Source: Sialis fuliginosa
Taxonomy: Eukaryota; Arthropoda; Insecta; Megaloptera; Sialidae
Length of the DNA stretch: 64,000 nt
Assembly: GCA_961205875.1 (NCBI GenBank)
Contig: OY540813.1
Coordinates: 31,157,001-31,221,000 of the forward strand
Direction: 5' to 3'
Shown here: piece by piece, positions 13,798-26,647 of the stretch
Position numbering within the stretch: the first letter of the stretch is position 1
Layout of the letters: the number at the start of each line of letters is the position of its first letter
Made by a program: the position numbers and the translations under genes
Notes under the pieces: generated by a model
Databases searched by the model: none
What the model saw: the letters and a program-made list of their open reading frames with translations, nothing else
What the model was told of the DNA's origin: nothing

Positions 13798-14632
13798 ATA
13801 AAAATCCACGTTAAAATTTTGTCCGTTTCGTATATTGATGCTACTTTTGTGGCCGTGAAAATAACCGAAAATACAAATTGAGATTAACTATTAGAGGAAT
13901 AAATATTGCTAATTATAAACATTAAATATAATACCTACATCTACTCCCCTACTAATAAATTACAATATTTAATTTTGTCCTTCAAAAATTTTTCCTCTCC
14001 CATAATATGGGAATCAATAAAAATACAAAATTAAATAGATTTTGTAACACTAAATTTATCCCAAACGTACGATAAAAGTCCAATATATCAAAATACTTTT
14101 AACAAACCATTATAATAACGTCCACTATTACAACAAAACAATTTCAATTCGATTAAAAATTGACAGATATTTCTCCAGTTCGATTTCATTGACCTTTTTT
14201 TGTTCGTGTGCATTACTGTTACATATATGTATGTGTGTGTAAATATACTATATAGATTATTGATGATGTAGCCGCTTGAATATTCGAATCTCTTCCTTTG
14301 ATTTCTTGCGTCCACGTGCGCTCTTCCTTAGCAAGGTCAATATTATCAGAAGCATCTAATGCAGTGTGGTCTATTAACGTCTATTAACCACTTACCAACC
14401 ACACCGAGTGCATTTCTTGTTTAAATTAACTCTCGCTGTTATCACACGATCATAGGCGCCGAGACTAACTTCCTAATTCAATTATCGTGATGGCGACTCG
14501 TTGATTAGAACTGAATATGTTTACAAATATACTGTATACTAGCTTCGCTCGCGTGGACTTCGGGATTATTGTTTAGGATATTTGAAAAATATAGTTGAAT
14601 TAAGTACAAACACGATTAATTACACAGGCCGA

Positions 14633-15277
14633 CAAAATATTTTTCTTCTAATGTCTCTACTTCAAAAAGTGATTTCGTTTTTTTTTTGGCTTGCTGAAAT
14701 CGAATCCGTTGCCCAAATTGCTCCATCACGTCAGGTTTTTGAAATGATCTAACCTAAAAGTGCCAAAATGACGATTTTGGCTATGTTTAAGATTTAAGTA
14801 AGTGATTTTTCTCTAAAGTTTTCGTTCACGGTAGGAAGTAGTATTATATTTCGTCAGTAAAATGAATTTTTACTTTTTACTGTACGATTTTTTTTCACCG
14901 AAATATACTAGATTGAAGATATTGTTATATTTAATGTAGTCAAGTCTATTGTGTCACTTGTGTCTACTCTATGACTAAAAATATAATATTTTCAAACAAG
15001 CATATCTCGACGAAAAAAAATCGTACAGTAAAAAGTAAAAATTCATTTTACTGACGAAATATAGTACTACTTCCTACCGTGAACGAAAACTTTAGAGAAA
15101 AATCACTTACTTAAATCTTAAACATAGCCAAAATCGTCATTTTGGCACTTTTAGGTTAGGTTATCTCAAAAACCTGACGTGATGGAGAAATTTGGTAAAC
15201 GGATTCGGTTTCAGCACGTCAAAAACTTCCGAAATCACCTGTTCAAGTGTGTGTGTCAAAAATATTGTCGGCCTGTG
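14633..15277. mobile_element. 645-bp foldback, PIF/Harbinger-like (TTA duplication)
   Basis: TTA on both sides. Ends CACAGGCCGACAAAATAT and ATATTGTCGGCCTGTG. Arms of over 250 bp (CTAACCTAAAAGTGCCAAAA, CGTTCACGGTAGGAAGTAG), with a loop near 14900-14990. The 3-bp TTA duplication fits PIF/Harbinger, though superfamily remains inference. Confidence 0.88.
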
Positions 15278-16614
15278 TTATTATCGTAATAATAACTAAT
15301 CAAAACCTAACGTACCTAAAAAAATGAATCAGAACAAAAATTACAAATAATTTTTAAATTTAAAAGTTAATAATTGAAAACAAAATAAACAACTACCGGC
15401 CGAGCGCAGAATCCTTCTCTCTCCCCGCGACACAAAGTTCGCGCGTATTGCCGCGAATAATATGTTATTGTATGTATATTTCAAGTTATTTCCTAAACCA
15501 AAAGACAAAATTGGATACTGTAAATGGCAAATTATATCTACATATATTAAGTACTTAAGACGATGAAATCATTTATTTCGATAAGGATTAATGTTTTGCA
15601 GGTTATAAGTCCACGTAAACCGAACCCGAATATTTTTAATTTTCTTTGTAACATAAAAGCAGTCACTGTGGCTTAAATATAAAAGTTAGACATATCGCGT
15701 CGCTGACTTTATTGTAGATATTTTGATTCTACACAATTCTTTAATACATTATTTTGTTCAATATTGAACGGTTTAGGCAGCGTATTGCAAAACAGCGCGC
15801 TGACGGCAAAATTATTTCCGACTTGATTTACTATTATCGTCACTGCTTAGTTGTTATGTTACCTAACGTAACAAAATATAGCCTATAACCTGGCCAGAGA
15901 ACGTACCTATTAGTGTAAGTTATATCATATATTAATTATATGATAAATAAATTAGGACAGGTCCTAAAGAAAAATTACAATTAAATTAATAATTAACTAT
16001 TTACCTAAAATTGTAGGTTTACGCATTTATGTGGTTCAGAAGCCAAAATAACTAATTTCACATTATATTAGATTAGCGAGGAAATAAAAAAATAAAGGAA
16101 TTCATAGAAAAACATGTCTGATTAGAAACAAATAATTTTTCAGAGAATGACTAAATATTCTTCGAACTATATGACTTTAAAATAGAACGAAACTTAGTTT
16201 TTTATTCTAAATTGTTCATTCATTTATGAAATATTCATTCATAAATAAATATTTAAATATCAACTAGAAAAAAAACCACATCGTGTTTTTGCATATCAAT
16301 ATTCTAAAAACCCTACACCAATATTTCCAGGTAATAAATAAATACGCGAACACACGATTATTTGTTCAGAAAATAAAATGTTTTGCTTACTCGGTGAAAA
16401 ACTTGGTCTTATTATGAAGAGGGTCTAACATTTTGTATGTGCTCGTTCAGTGAAAAATATTCGAGGGGTGCAGCATCCCTTGTTTCATAAATAACTGACC
16501 AAGTAATAGGGTACAACTGTAGACGTATCGATTTCAGGATAAACGATATGTATCGAGTGTGTGAAACCGAATTCTTCTAGTACAGTGGCTCCTACTTTTG
16601 AATTTCATGGATTA

Positions 16615-16695
16615 GTCAGTAACGTAGCGTGGGAGGGGGTAGATCCCCGGACGGCACTTTGATAGGGGCGGCAAATTTTGAAAGAAAAAATTAAA
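16615..16695. mobile_element. hAT-type fragment (CAGTAACGTAGCG)
   Basis: CAGTAACGTAGCGTGGGAGG and GGACGGCACTTTGATAGGGG: an end related to 35736-36114. No opposite end was seen. Confidence 0.5.
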
Positions 16696-17149
16696 TTAAA
16701 TAAAATTCTATGAATACGGTGGCTTTCAAATGTAAGAAGTTTTATTTTTATTTCTAATATAAGATAATTTCTGCTTGCACTTAATAGACATTTTTTTCAG
16801 TTTTATATATTTTATAATATTTTCTTAATCCAAAACATTGTTATTATAATATTATTCATTATTTATTTTCAATAAAAGATTAAAGAAATGAATACTTATT
16901 TTCAATTATATTGATTTGAAAGTTGAAGCTAAAAATGATTTTCTTCAGTGAAGAAAATATTTATTATATTGCCAACATTCAGTAGTTTAAATAATATTTT
17001 TTATAATTTTCAATTAACAATACATTTTCTTAAAGTAAACTAATAATATTGTTTTTAGATAATCATTGATTATTCAAAATATCTGTTTACAATTAAATTT
17101 TGTTTTCTTATTAAAAAAAAAATAAAAATTTTATAATTTCTTTGTCATT

Positions 17150-17621
17150 TGATTAACATCGGAAAAATTACTTTTTTACTTATGCGTGAATAGCTCGTTG
17201 AAAAATATATTTATTTTAATTTCTTACAGCAGCGTATTATACAGAGTTAAATTTCCTGCAAAAAGATCTCAAGTGCTCAATTTATGGATCCAGTATTTTT
17301 AAAGATATGTTCGTTTAAACATTGTTATAAAAAGTAAAATCCAATTTTTATGATAATTTTTAAACAAACATATCTTTAAAATCACTGGATTTATGAATTA
17401 AGCACTTAATTCTCTATAAAAAATTGCTCTGAGAAGTTTTCAAAAAAAATTTTTTCAACGAGCTATTCACGCGTAAGTAAAAAAGTTATTTTTTCCATGT
17501 TAATCAAATGGGAAAAAGACTCGGTTTGCGCCGTTCACAGGTTTGATCTACAAATTTTGGGACAATTAATTTTTGATCAAAAGCTAAAACATAGGTCAAT
17601 GAGACCGAAAAAAAAACCACC
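17150..17621. mobile_element. Foldback element, family of 59968
   Basis: ACTTATGCGTGAATAGCTCG and CGAGCTATTCACGCGTAAGT are inverted. A second inner pair is ACATATCTTT/AAAGATATGT. The right tail 17509-17621 matches the short element at 59968-60150. Confidence 0.8.
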
Positions 17622-18429
17622 TTAATATACATATAAAGTAATCTATAGCAGAAGATAAATGTTACTAACACTTAAATGATTTGGCAATATGAAGGTAATT
17701 TTTATCAAACTGTAAATATTTATTTTGTACATAAAAAATACAGTTAAATATAATAAAACTTCGAGTCTTTGTCGCTAGATGAAATTTAAATGAAATCATC
17801 GCATAGGACCGTAAACTTTTACAATTAAAATACTTATAATCAGATTTGCGTTGACATAAATCAAATTTAAAGGACATTGATTTAAAAAAATGATAAATTC
17901 ACGTAATTTATATCACCTATTTACATAAGTACCTATGTTAACATTTTAGAAAATAAATTGTAATTTTTATTAAAAATTATAATAAGAAAAATATTTATTT
18001 TAAAATTGATTTAAATCAAAAATATTCGTTTTAAATAATATCTGAATTATTTGAAAAAAATAAATAGGTTTTATATGCAATCCTGCTTAAATTCATTCTG
18101 GCCTTAGTATAATCATAAAATCATAAAATGTGTGGATGCCCTTTAGAGCAGAAATTACCTATGTATGTAGATTGCGCAGATTACAACTTTTGATCAGCAC
18201 ACTTTGAACTATCATTTCCACACAAAAATTTTAACTAAAAGGTAAAATACATTACTTTTGTGTAGGGTCTTTTATTTTGCTCTACTGCTAAAACGGCTCG
18301 TTTGCGGACATGGGTTTATTAACAAAAAGCGATTGTTTTAATCTCCTTTACAACTCCTGAAAGTTTGTCGGTATGTTTTCGGGGCATCCTGTATATTTAG
18401 TACATCGAATACCTATTGACTATAAATTA

Positions 18430-18791
18430 CAGGGCATCGAACCGTAATTTTTTTCGATTCGGTTTTCGTTCCAGTTCGAGTAAAAAATATATTTCGGTTC
18501 GGTTCCGAAAAAAAGAACGGGTTTTCCGGTTTTCGGTTCAGCTCCGAGTGGTTAATTAAAAAAAAATTATTTGTATTAAAATTTTTTTTCTACCATAATT
18601 TAGAACATTTTATGGTAGGTACTTGTATGATAATCCGAACGACAATTGAAGTGGGAAATAAGATCATGTTAACGCGCGTATTTTAATATGTACTGAACCG
18701 TAAAAACCGATATTTTTATTTCGGTTCTGTTCCGGTTTTCGTTCCGGCAAAAAATAACGTTTTTGCCGGTTTTCGGTTCAGTTTCGGTTTC
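18430..18791. mobile_element. hAT-type element, family of 7308, inverted copy
   Basis: CAGGGCATCGAACCG end. The long AACCGAAAACCGG-type arms and the core ATTGAAGTGGGAAATAAGAT are the reverse complement of 7308-7682. The right end is degraded. Confidence 0.85.
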
Positions 18792-18989
18792 ATTATGTAG
18801 GTTATAAAAAATTTATACTTGAAATATTATAATATTTCTAGAAACAATGTAGCTTTATTTATAATCCATTATATCGACAAAGTAAATCTCTAAGAATTAT
18901 GAACTGCAATGTGCATCGAAACTGTCATTCCAGAATAATAAACAAATGACACATGTTTAGAAACACTGACCATTTTACATTAAATAAGC

Positions 18990-19165
18990 ATTATAATGAG
19001 TTGTTGGTATGGAGAGCGTCGCCAGCATGCACCGTTGACCCGTAGTGCACTTGCAAAGTGGGCATGTCTCAGCTGCCCCGCCGCCGCAACCCCCCCGGCC
19101 GGTCTTACGTGACTGGAAACTACCGCCATCGATAACGCTACATACAGTTTTTTACCATTCATAAA
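18990..19165. promoter_or_regulatory. GC-rich island
   Basis: A block with CCGCCGCCGCAACCCCCCCGG and CATCGATAACG (DREF-like core) in an otherwise AT-rich area. The minus-strand open frame (18980-19186) has no homology I recognise. Could be a promoter, a noncoding first exon or a captured fragment. Confidence 0.3.
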
Positions 19166-19893
19166 TAATAACAACACTGTGTACATACGCAGTTAAAACT
19201 ATGCAATAATAGAGTGGCATGTAGACTAGACTGCGGATTGCTTGTAGGTAGGGTATACTAATACTTTATTATTTTGTAATCAGGGGCAGTTTACTGTCAA
19301 AAATACCTATTGGAATTTTATAGAAATTTAATTAAACTAGCAATAATAATTACACACACACAACAAGATTTCAGATCTTCGTATTAATTTGTAATGGCGT
19401 AGAGGTCGCTGCGTCCCCAGCGAAAAATGAAGAAAGGACCTCCTCCGCCCTTATGAAATTAAAACCATTGTATGGGGTGTCTTTAGATAGCTCTTCTAAA
19501 ATGCAACGTTAAATATCCTTTTGATTTTAACCCTCCAGTCACGATATATTTGCTTTTCAGTGTGATCATTAGAGCGTCCCCTTCTAATTTTGAAACTATG
19601 GTCTAAAAAAATCTTTAAAAAATTACTAATGAAGCTTTTAATTAATACTTCAATGAAAATTATAACGGACACTGTAGCAAAAATAGTTTATGAAAAATTT
19701 GTAGTGAGAATGACTCGGAACCCTATCATGTCCGTGTCCAACACGCACTTGGCTATTTTTTTATTTTAGTCATCTTGTCACTCAGGGGTTATTTTAAGAA
19801 CATTTTTCAACTGCAAATACCTTTTTTGCATTTTTGCTCTACATTTTGTATATTTCTCTCTTGCAAATTATAGTAACCTTTTTTGGTCTACAC

Positions 19894-20207
19894 TAATGTC
19901 CGCGGTATTATAAACGAGCTTGCAAATTTGCTAACTCGCAAGCACTTCCAAATGAGGTTTCATCCTATCTGACAGTTATCTTGCAGTTTCATGAAGTGTT
20001 TGACAAGTTTCGTGTACGCGTGGTAAATAAACACCAACGGCATTAATACAGTGGCAATATTATGAAAATTATTTTGTACGGTCAGAGTTGCCAACTGTGT
20101 TACAATAAGTTGAAGTATCATTGCTCTAAATTCTATAACTAATCCATAGATACTATCACGGAATTAATACCCCATTCGAAAGTGCTCCTTTATAATACCG
20201 GACATTA
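19894..20207. mobile_element. MITE family 'AATGTCCGGTATTATAAAGG', copy 1
   Basis: TAATGTCCGCGGTATTATAA and CTTTATAATACCGGACATTA ends, 314 bp. Subterminal GCAAATTTGCTAACTCGCAA. Confidence 0.85.
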
Positions 20208-20209
20208 CA

Positions 20210-21800
20210 CTTTTTTAAATTTTTCTTTATACTTGCAATTTTTCAACTACACAAATTAGTTTTTACAACTGCAGTTTTCATTTTTGGTACTGCAGAAACA
20301 AGCTACAACTACACACTAAACCCCTGTTGTCACTTTTTAATTCTCATAAAGCTATTCTATTCTATTTTGGACTTTCCTGGACCTAGCGGTTTCACCCTAG
20401 TTACGCCACTGTTATTTGCGTAAGTCTTTCTTAACATTTGATCAATGTTCTTTGTATTTACTATTTACATCATTCATCTACCAAGGTAGCTTATTCTGAC
20501 TGAATTTATTATGATTTTAGAATATATAAACTTTTTGAAGTGAAACTTCTTTAGTGAGACTAGTGAAAACAAGTAACTAAATTACGTATTTTTTTATAAA
20601 AAAAGTGATCTTAAAACGAACCATATAAGATAAGGCTTCCTTAACAAGACTTTTTTATTTACTTTATTATTTATTTTAGATAATTGAGAATAATATATCT
20701 TCCTTATTAAAATTTTGATGTTTTCGTAGAATACTTGAAAATTGTTCTTGCAACGTGTTGCGAAATTTTGGCATCATATTCCAAACAACACAATAAGCCC
20801 AAATTTATTCTATCACTATTTCTAGCTACAGAACTAATATGGATTATGTGTCAAATAATTTGATTTATTTTTATACGAGTAGCAGAAGTTCTAGAAAATG
20901 AATAGTTGAAAACAGAAATACAATGTATGTATGTATGTATAAAATAAGAACTTTTATTGAAGTAATAAACCCTAGATAAAATAACAATAACTGCAAAATT
21001 AAAAACGCTACATTTAAAACGTATTTTTTGTAGTTTTGTAAATTGAAGTCTATTTCAGTACAAATAAATGATATTTTTTAATTTCCCTTTCGTCTAATCA
21101 AAGATATATAAATCATAAATGAACTAAATTATATATCCCATAAATATTCTTTTTTATCAATTATGTTACATCTATTCTCCAAATTATATGAGCACACAGT
21201 TTTTATCTCATAAGTATTCGCGTACCAGACAGGTATGAAAATAATAAAAAATATATACTGGTTTTGATTATATATAGTGATAACAATTACTTCAGTGGCG
21301 CACAAAAATCGTGTAATTTTTTTTCTAAAGGTATTTTAGGTACATGATGGACATGATTTTTAATTTTGTAAATTATACTTTGTATTACCTAGAAATGACT
21401 CTCATCGATAATTTAATTACAACTAAAAATAATCTTCAAGTTCGCCCGCGTTTACTTCAAAATCAAAACATTTTTATTTTTATTAGAAAACATCAATTGC
21501 AATTTTCTCTCTTTAAACATGCCAGACCTAATTTTCAATATAAATGATTGATTAATTAACATTCCAAGAACTTTGGAATTTTTGTCGTAATTTTTATAAT
21601 ATATTTGTATTAGAAAATATCAACTGTACATCAGAAAACGTCCATAAATTACGCAAAGATGATTTTTGAAATTTTCGACCACCTACCTCCCCATTGTTAG
21701 GATTCGTAAGTATTAAATCCCCCCATCTTACGTAAAGTTTTTTTACGTACGTAATTATCTTATCGAAATTAGTTTAATAGTTTTCGTTTAAACATTTTAG
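20210..21800. other. AT-rich, no gene seen
   Basis: Noncoding; a short (TATG)n run near 20924-20939. The stretch 21640-21740 resembles part of the 11-kb repeat. Confidence 0.6.
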
Positions 21801-21806
21801 TTACAC

Positions 21807-22061
21807 CCATATAGGAAATGCCAGCCTTGACGATGGGTCCAATATTGAATTGCGAGTGTTGTTTTTTCAATATTAGTCCCAGTGTAGGCCAACCTTCAAA
21901 TATCGAGCTTCGGTCACCTATTCTTTACCCAAGATTGAGCCAACTCTGGACCAGCCTTGGTACAACAAGCCATTGTCGACAAGTCTTGGCCGAGTCTTGG
22001 ACTAGCATTGGCGCAAGCCTGGGCCAACCGTGGCCCCTTTGTAATTTCCTATATGGGAATT
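21807..22061. mobile_element. TIR element with GCCTTGG quasi-repeats (255 bp)
   Basis: Ends CCCATATAGGAAATG and AATTTCCTATATGGG. The interior is unusually GC-rich and repeats TTGG/CCAA words every ~15 bp (CCAGCCTTGG, AAGTCTTGGCCGAGTCTTGG, AAGCCTGGGCC). The 103-codon open frame across it is a composition effect. Confidence 0.75.
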
Positions 22062-22325
22062 TATTTTATAAATGCAAAAGTATCTCTGTTTGTCTGTCTT
22101 TAACGGCTAAACCGCTGAATCGATCTTGATGAAATTTGGCAGGAAGATATCTTGTGTCCTGAGGATGGACATTTATTAGATAGTGCGAAGATTATATTTT
22201 TTTGGCGTAGACCTCTAGCGTGCAAATGCGAAATTAAAAACCTGTTTTATCGACTATCATATATTATTTATCTGTATTATTTACCTAACCTAACTTAAAT
22301 TCCACGGGAACGAAGTCGTGGATAA
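22062..22325. repeat. Fragment of the 27425 dispersed repeat family
   Basis: AATGCAAAAGTATCTCTGTT, TGTCTGTCTTTAACGGCTAA and CGATCTTGATGAAATTTGGC, ending TCCACGGGAACGAAGTCGTG. The same tail sequences as at 27425-27885, in the opposite orientation. Confidence 0.65.
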
Positions 22326-22892
22326 CGGCTATTATAGTTTTGAAATAAAGTAATTAGGTACTCGGGTTGCACCAGCTATATAGTTGTATACAAATAAACG
22401 GAACATATTAACGTAATGCACATCGCAGATTCAGTACCGCATAAATTACCACTATCCGTAAACCGCATCAAGAAGTAAAGTGTACATACGCGACTTCCTC
22501 TTAGAAAGTACCTCATTACGATGCCCACCACGTGTTGTTTCATCTCTCTTTATCCCGTACAGAATTATCACCTGAAGAAGTAAACTCAATGGCTATAAAT
22601 AAACTCAACAATACCAGCACCTAATTAGCCCTTTACACGTGTATTTTTATGCGAATGGATGTTTTAACTGTTATTGAAAGGATACAAAAAAATGTGATAC
22701 AATGTTTGTTTGATAAATGGTATTTCTTTAGATTTATACTATCGCGGTTCTTTTGATAATCAAGAAGATATTTATGTATTTAATTTAGAAATTAAAAATT
22801 AATATAATATAAAAAATAAATTACGTTATTATTATTTAAATTCACAAAATACATACGTTTGCACTATGGGCTTCAGAAGTCGTCTGTCACTC

Positions 22893-23030
22893 TAATGTCC
22901 GGTATTATAAAGGAGCTAGCAAATTTGCTAGTTAGCAAGCACTTTCAAATGAGATATCTAACTTATATGACAGTTCTTTTGGAATTTGTTGAAGACTTTG
23001 ACAAGTTTCGCGCTATGAGATAATAATCTG
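22893..23030. mobile_element. MITE family 'AATGTCCGGTATTATAAAGG', copy 2 (partial)
   Basis: TAATGTCCGGTATTATAAAG, then GTTAGCAAGCACTTTCAAAT and TTTGACAAGTTTCGCGC match the left half of 19894-20207. Right end missing. Confidence 0.75.
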
Positions 23031-23145
23031 TAACACTTTAAATGCCCCATCCTGTATGTATGTACATATTTCTGAAGAAAAAAAAAACATCAATACCTAG
23101 CTATTAAAAAAAATTGCTAAAAATTTATTACATTTTAAAGACTGA

Positions 23146-23368
23146 CCTCGGGTTGCATAAAGCAAAATTAACCACAATTAGTTAATCAGTTGTTTTCAAA
23201 CCTTGATTAATGTTAAATCTAAACTTAATATGAATTTGTAAATGAACAATACACTAAATATGATGATTTGTTACCTTATAAAATATATCATAACCGTGAT
23301 TGTTTTTTAGAATTAACGTAATAATGGTTTTAAAACAACTGATTAATTTTGCTTTGTGCAACTCGAGG
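23146..23368. mobile_element. TIR element (CCTCGGGTTGCATAAAGC)
   Basis: CCTCGGGTTGCATAAAGCAA and TTGCTTTGTGCAACTCGAGG are inverted over about 35 bp. 223 bp in all. A related end, TCGGGTTGCACCA, is at about 22362. Confidence 0.75.
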
Positions 23369-23379
23369 TGAAACTACTT

Positions 23380-23695
23380 TTCAGATTTTTTTTACAAATT
23401 GAAATGTTAGGATTGAAATATAAAGCAAGTAAAAAAATGCAAATTTAAGTGTGGACTTAATAAGTCACATCATATCGTGAAATTTAAACAGATTTCCAGT
23501 TTTCACATTTTATAATTTCCTTTTGAAAAATGATAAAATAATTTCTTTTAAAAATATATGGTTACCGGTTATCCATGAAAAGTTCGAGTTCAAATTCAGG
23601 TTCGTTGACTTTGAAATATAACGATTCGGTTCAAGTTCAGGTTAATGAAAAATATGGTTTATTTCGGGTTCGGGTTCATGTTCAGGTCCCTGGAC
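23380..23695. mobile_element. 3' half copy of the 13185 hAT family
   Basis: ATATATGGTTACCGGTTATC and CATGAAAAGTTCGAGTTC.. match 13685-13797. It ends with CAGGTCCCTG. The left half is missing. Confidence 0.75.
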
Positions 23696-24369
23696 TATAC
23701 TATCATAATAAAAAAAGTTAATTCGATTAGTAGTTTTTGCGCGATTGAAACACAAACAAACAAATACTTTCAGTTTATAAAATCAAAAAAATCACCTAAA
23801 TATCTATTTGCTTTTTTTAAAGTATTTACTATTTTTAGTCAATTACCCTTTATCGTAGATAATCAATAAAATAAATAAACATTATTCTTTCTTGTCACGT
23901 GGAAACCCATTTGTCAAAATTAAGCTTATAATTAAAATATACAAAAAACATAAATATGATTTTAGACCACCATATATGCACGTTTATTCTATGAAGAGAT
24001 AAATTTGTGGGACACCATTTAGTAATTTCGAAACTGATATTAATTTTCTATGAAAATTTAAACACTTTGGTTAGAAAAAAACATGATTTATTTTCATAGA
24101 AACGTTAATACTTAATTACAAATAAGTAATCTATGCATGATGTTACTGACGTTGTAATTTTGCGGTTTTTCACTATCAGCTTTATATTACCATATTTATG
24201 GATTTATAATAATTTACATAATTAACCATGAACTTTGTTTATTTTGTGGCAGTTATACGTTATAATGACTAAAATATTTTATTTGTTTACAAGTAATATG
24301 ATTTTAGTGACTTTCATACATTTATTTGCAATTAAAGACAACAAATGAACAGAATTGCTAATATGGATC

Positions 24370-24500
24370 TTGGCTTATGGATATAAGCCGTGTCGATATG
24401 GTCGTGTTATCGGCCAACGTTTCGTCACACATTGCATTGGACATCTTCAGGGCTCTTCTAAAAGTACACTTTTAGAAGATCTCTGAAGACATATCCGGCC
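24370..24500 (-). mobile_element. Possible Penelope-like relic with hammerhead-like core
   Basis: The minus strand reads GCCCTGAAGATGTCCAATGC, then GTGACGAAACGTTGGCCGAT: the order CUGAAGA, stem, GAAA and a GCC/GGC pair of a minimal hammerhead as found in Penelope-like elements. Next to it 24437-24497 forms a hairpin (CTTCTAAAAGT / ACTTTTAGAAG). Confidence 0.4.
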
Positions 24501-25226
24501 AGTGATTATTCGTGCTTTTTTTAAAACCAACACAGCTAAAGTTCAGCTAGGAATCAATTTATGTCTTTAAAATCCAATATTCAAAATAGTTGTTCACATT
24601 TTCTATGCTTCTATTGAAAACTCTTTCAAAAAAGGTAACACGTTGTACGAAAAACTTGTTTGTACAAAAGCTGTTGGGAATTGAGTCCTCTACAACTTTG
24701 TCATATAAATGTGCCACTTATTTTCAATAAAAATGGTATAAAAGTTGAAAAAACTGCGACACTCTTCTAAGTTTTTGCTTATTATTAGCAATAAATAATG
24801 TTTTTCCAACAATATTGACTTTATAAAGATTGTAGAGAATTAAATTCTCTATAAAATTGTTACTAACCTTTTTATTGAGGAATGCAAAATACGCGATCAA
24901 ATCGATAAAAACACAAAATCCAAGATGGCGGACACTTCCGGTAACTAATTTATGGGCAAGAATTTGATTTCATCATCTACTCCGCCGGGGACACACAAGT
25001 GCGTCAAAAGTTTCGACTAAGCAGTTTTTTTGCATCTTACATCGAATTTGATCTAAAATGATCGGGCTACGGGGATTCACCTTTTTTCATAGTTTTTATT
25101 ATGACAGTTCAGTAATCAGGTCACTTTGGTTTTAATTTAGTTATTAAATAATTAAATTATTTAGGTCATAAATGTATGTAATGTATCTGTTCTCAAAAAA
25201 CTTTGTGAGTCCTATCTTAAGATATA

Positions 25227-25623
25227 CAGTGTATTCCAACTTGATTAAGCCATAGGAAATTTAACATGGGAACAATTAGAAGTGTTGTAGTAGCCTTTGA
25301 TCGAATTTAAAGGTGTATCATTGGTGCATTTTGAAATGCCGCCACAAAATTTAGTAAAAGTGTCATTAGTATTTTGTTTTCAATTTTATATCTGCCAAAA
25401 AATATTATTATAATTTTATCTAGGATGCTTACTTTAATTTCATTAATGTATTTGAAGTTGAAAACAAATACTATTGATTAATTTAAAAATTTTCAGTTAG
25501 TTTCGAGGCGGCATTTCAAAATACACCAATGACACATCGTTAAATTTGACCAAAGGCTACTACAACATTTCTAATTGTCCCCATGTTAAATTTCCTATGG
25601 CTTAATCAACTTGGAATACACTG
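25227..25623. mobile_element. Tc1/mariner-type MITE (397 bp)
   Basis: TA on both sides. Ends CAGTGTATTCCAACTTGATT and its complement. Inverted arms of more than 100 bp (GCCATAGGAAATTTAACATG, GTGTTGTAGTAGCCTTTG). No transposase. Confidence 0.88.
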
Positions 25624-25659
25624 TATGTATTATATAATAAATTTTGATTAAACTATACA

Positions 25660-25785
25660 TAAGCTGTGGCCACACGTAGTATTTTTACTGCAAGTTAGAA
25701 ATTCATTCAATGAAATCAAATACACAGCTAAAGAAAATTCCAATTTGATTTAATTGTAGTTGTGATATGTGTGGCCGAAGCCATA
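25660..25785. mobile_element. Small TIR element
   Basis: AGCTGTGGCCACACGTAG and, inverted, GTGTGGCCGAAGCCAT, about 120 bp apart. Boundaries are approximate. Confidence 0.45.
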
Positions 25786-26647
25786 TGTTCAATAACTGTA
25801 TTATATGTCTCTGTAATGCCTTATATCATATACAAAGTTAAGCGCCATTAAATTATTATTCAATCCAAACACATAAACATCTCACGTCGTACTGGAAAAG
25901 GTTATTTATATCAGCCTAAAGGGCTTAATTAATAAAACATTGAACAATACCTTCAAACTAATTGAATTTCATTATAAAACAATTCCCCAATTAATGTTAC
26001 TAATAATTAACAACAAATGTATGGTTTATGTTAAAACTATCGTTTATTTTTCCTCTAACGTATTATACATAAATACATCTTCGACACCTACACCCAAATA
26101 GTAACATTAAATGTTTAAGTGATTAATAGAAATATAAATTGACACACACTATCAATGATTTGCTGTTGAAGATTTACGACCATGCTGGTATTAACATTAA
26201 ATGAATCATATTCTATCGTAAATTACATTTATGACAGAAAATTTATTTTATTATTTTTATATGTATGTGCTATAAAATTGACACATGCATGCATAGTACT
26301 CTACAAAACGTTGAAATGTATATATGAAAAATTTTATGTTGTCTATATTTATACAATCTTTTGATTCATGTTACCTGAATAAAAAGGACGGGCTATTAAA
26401 GATCGTCAAGAAGAATTCATAAAATCATGTTGTTTTATTTTATTTCTTCAGTATTATATATAGGTACTTACATTATTTTATATAATATTTTATACAACGA
26501 ACATTTATTATTCAATTTCTAATAGTTAATCTGAAGCTCAAAGATATGCGAGGAAAATTCATTACTAGGGTTGTATATTAAATGAGATTTAGGGAGTTCA
26601 CGCGTCTTAGTTTTTATATTTAAAGTCTTATATATCTTGGTCTAGAG

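Noticed and set aside
21818-22129. 103-codon plus-strand open frame
   Set aside because: It lies wholly across a TIR element with GCCTTGG quasi-repeats and a repeat tail; composition explains it.
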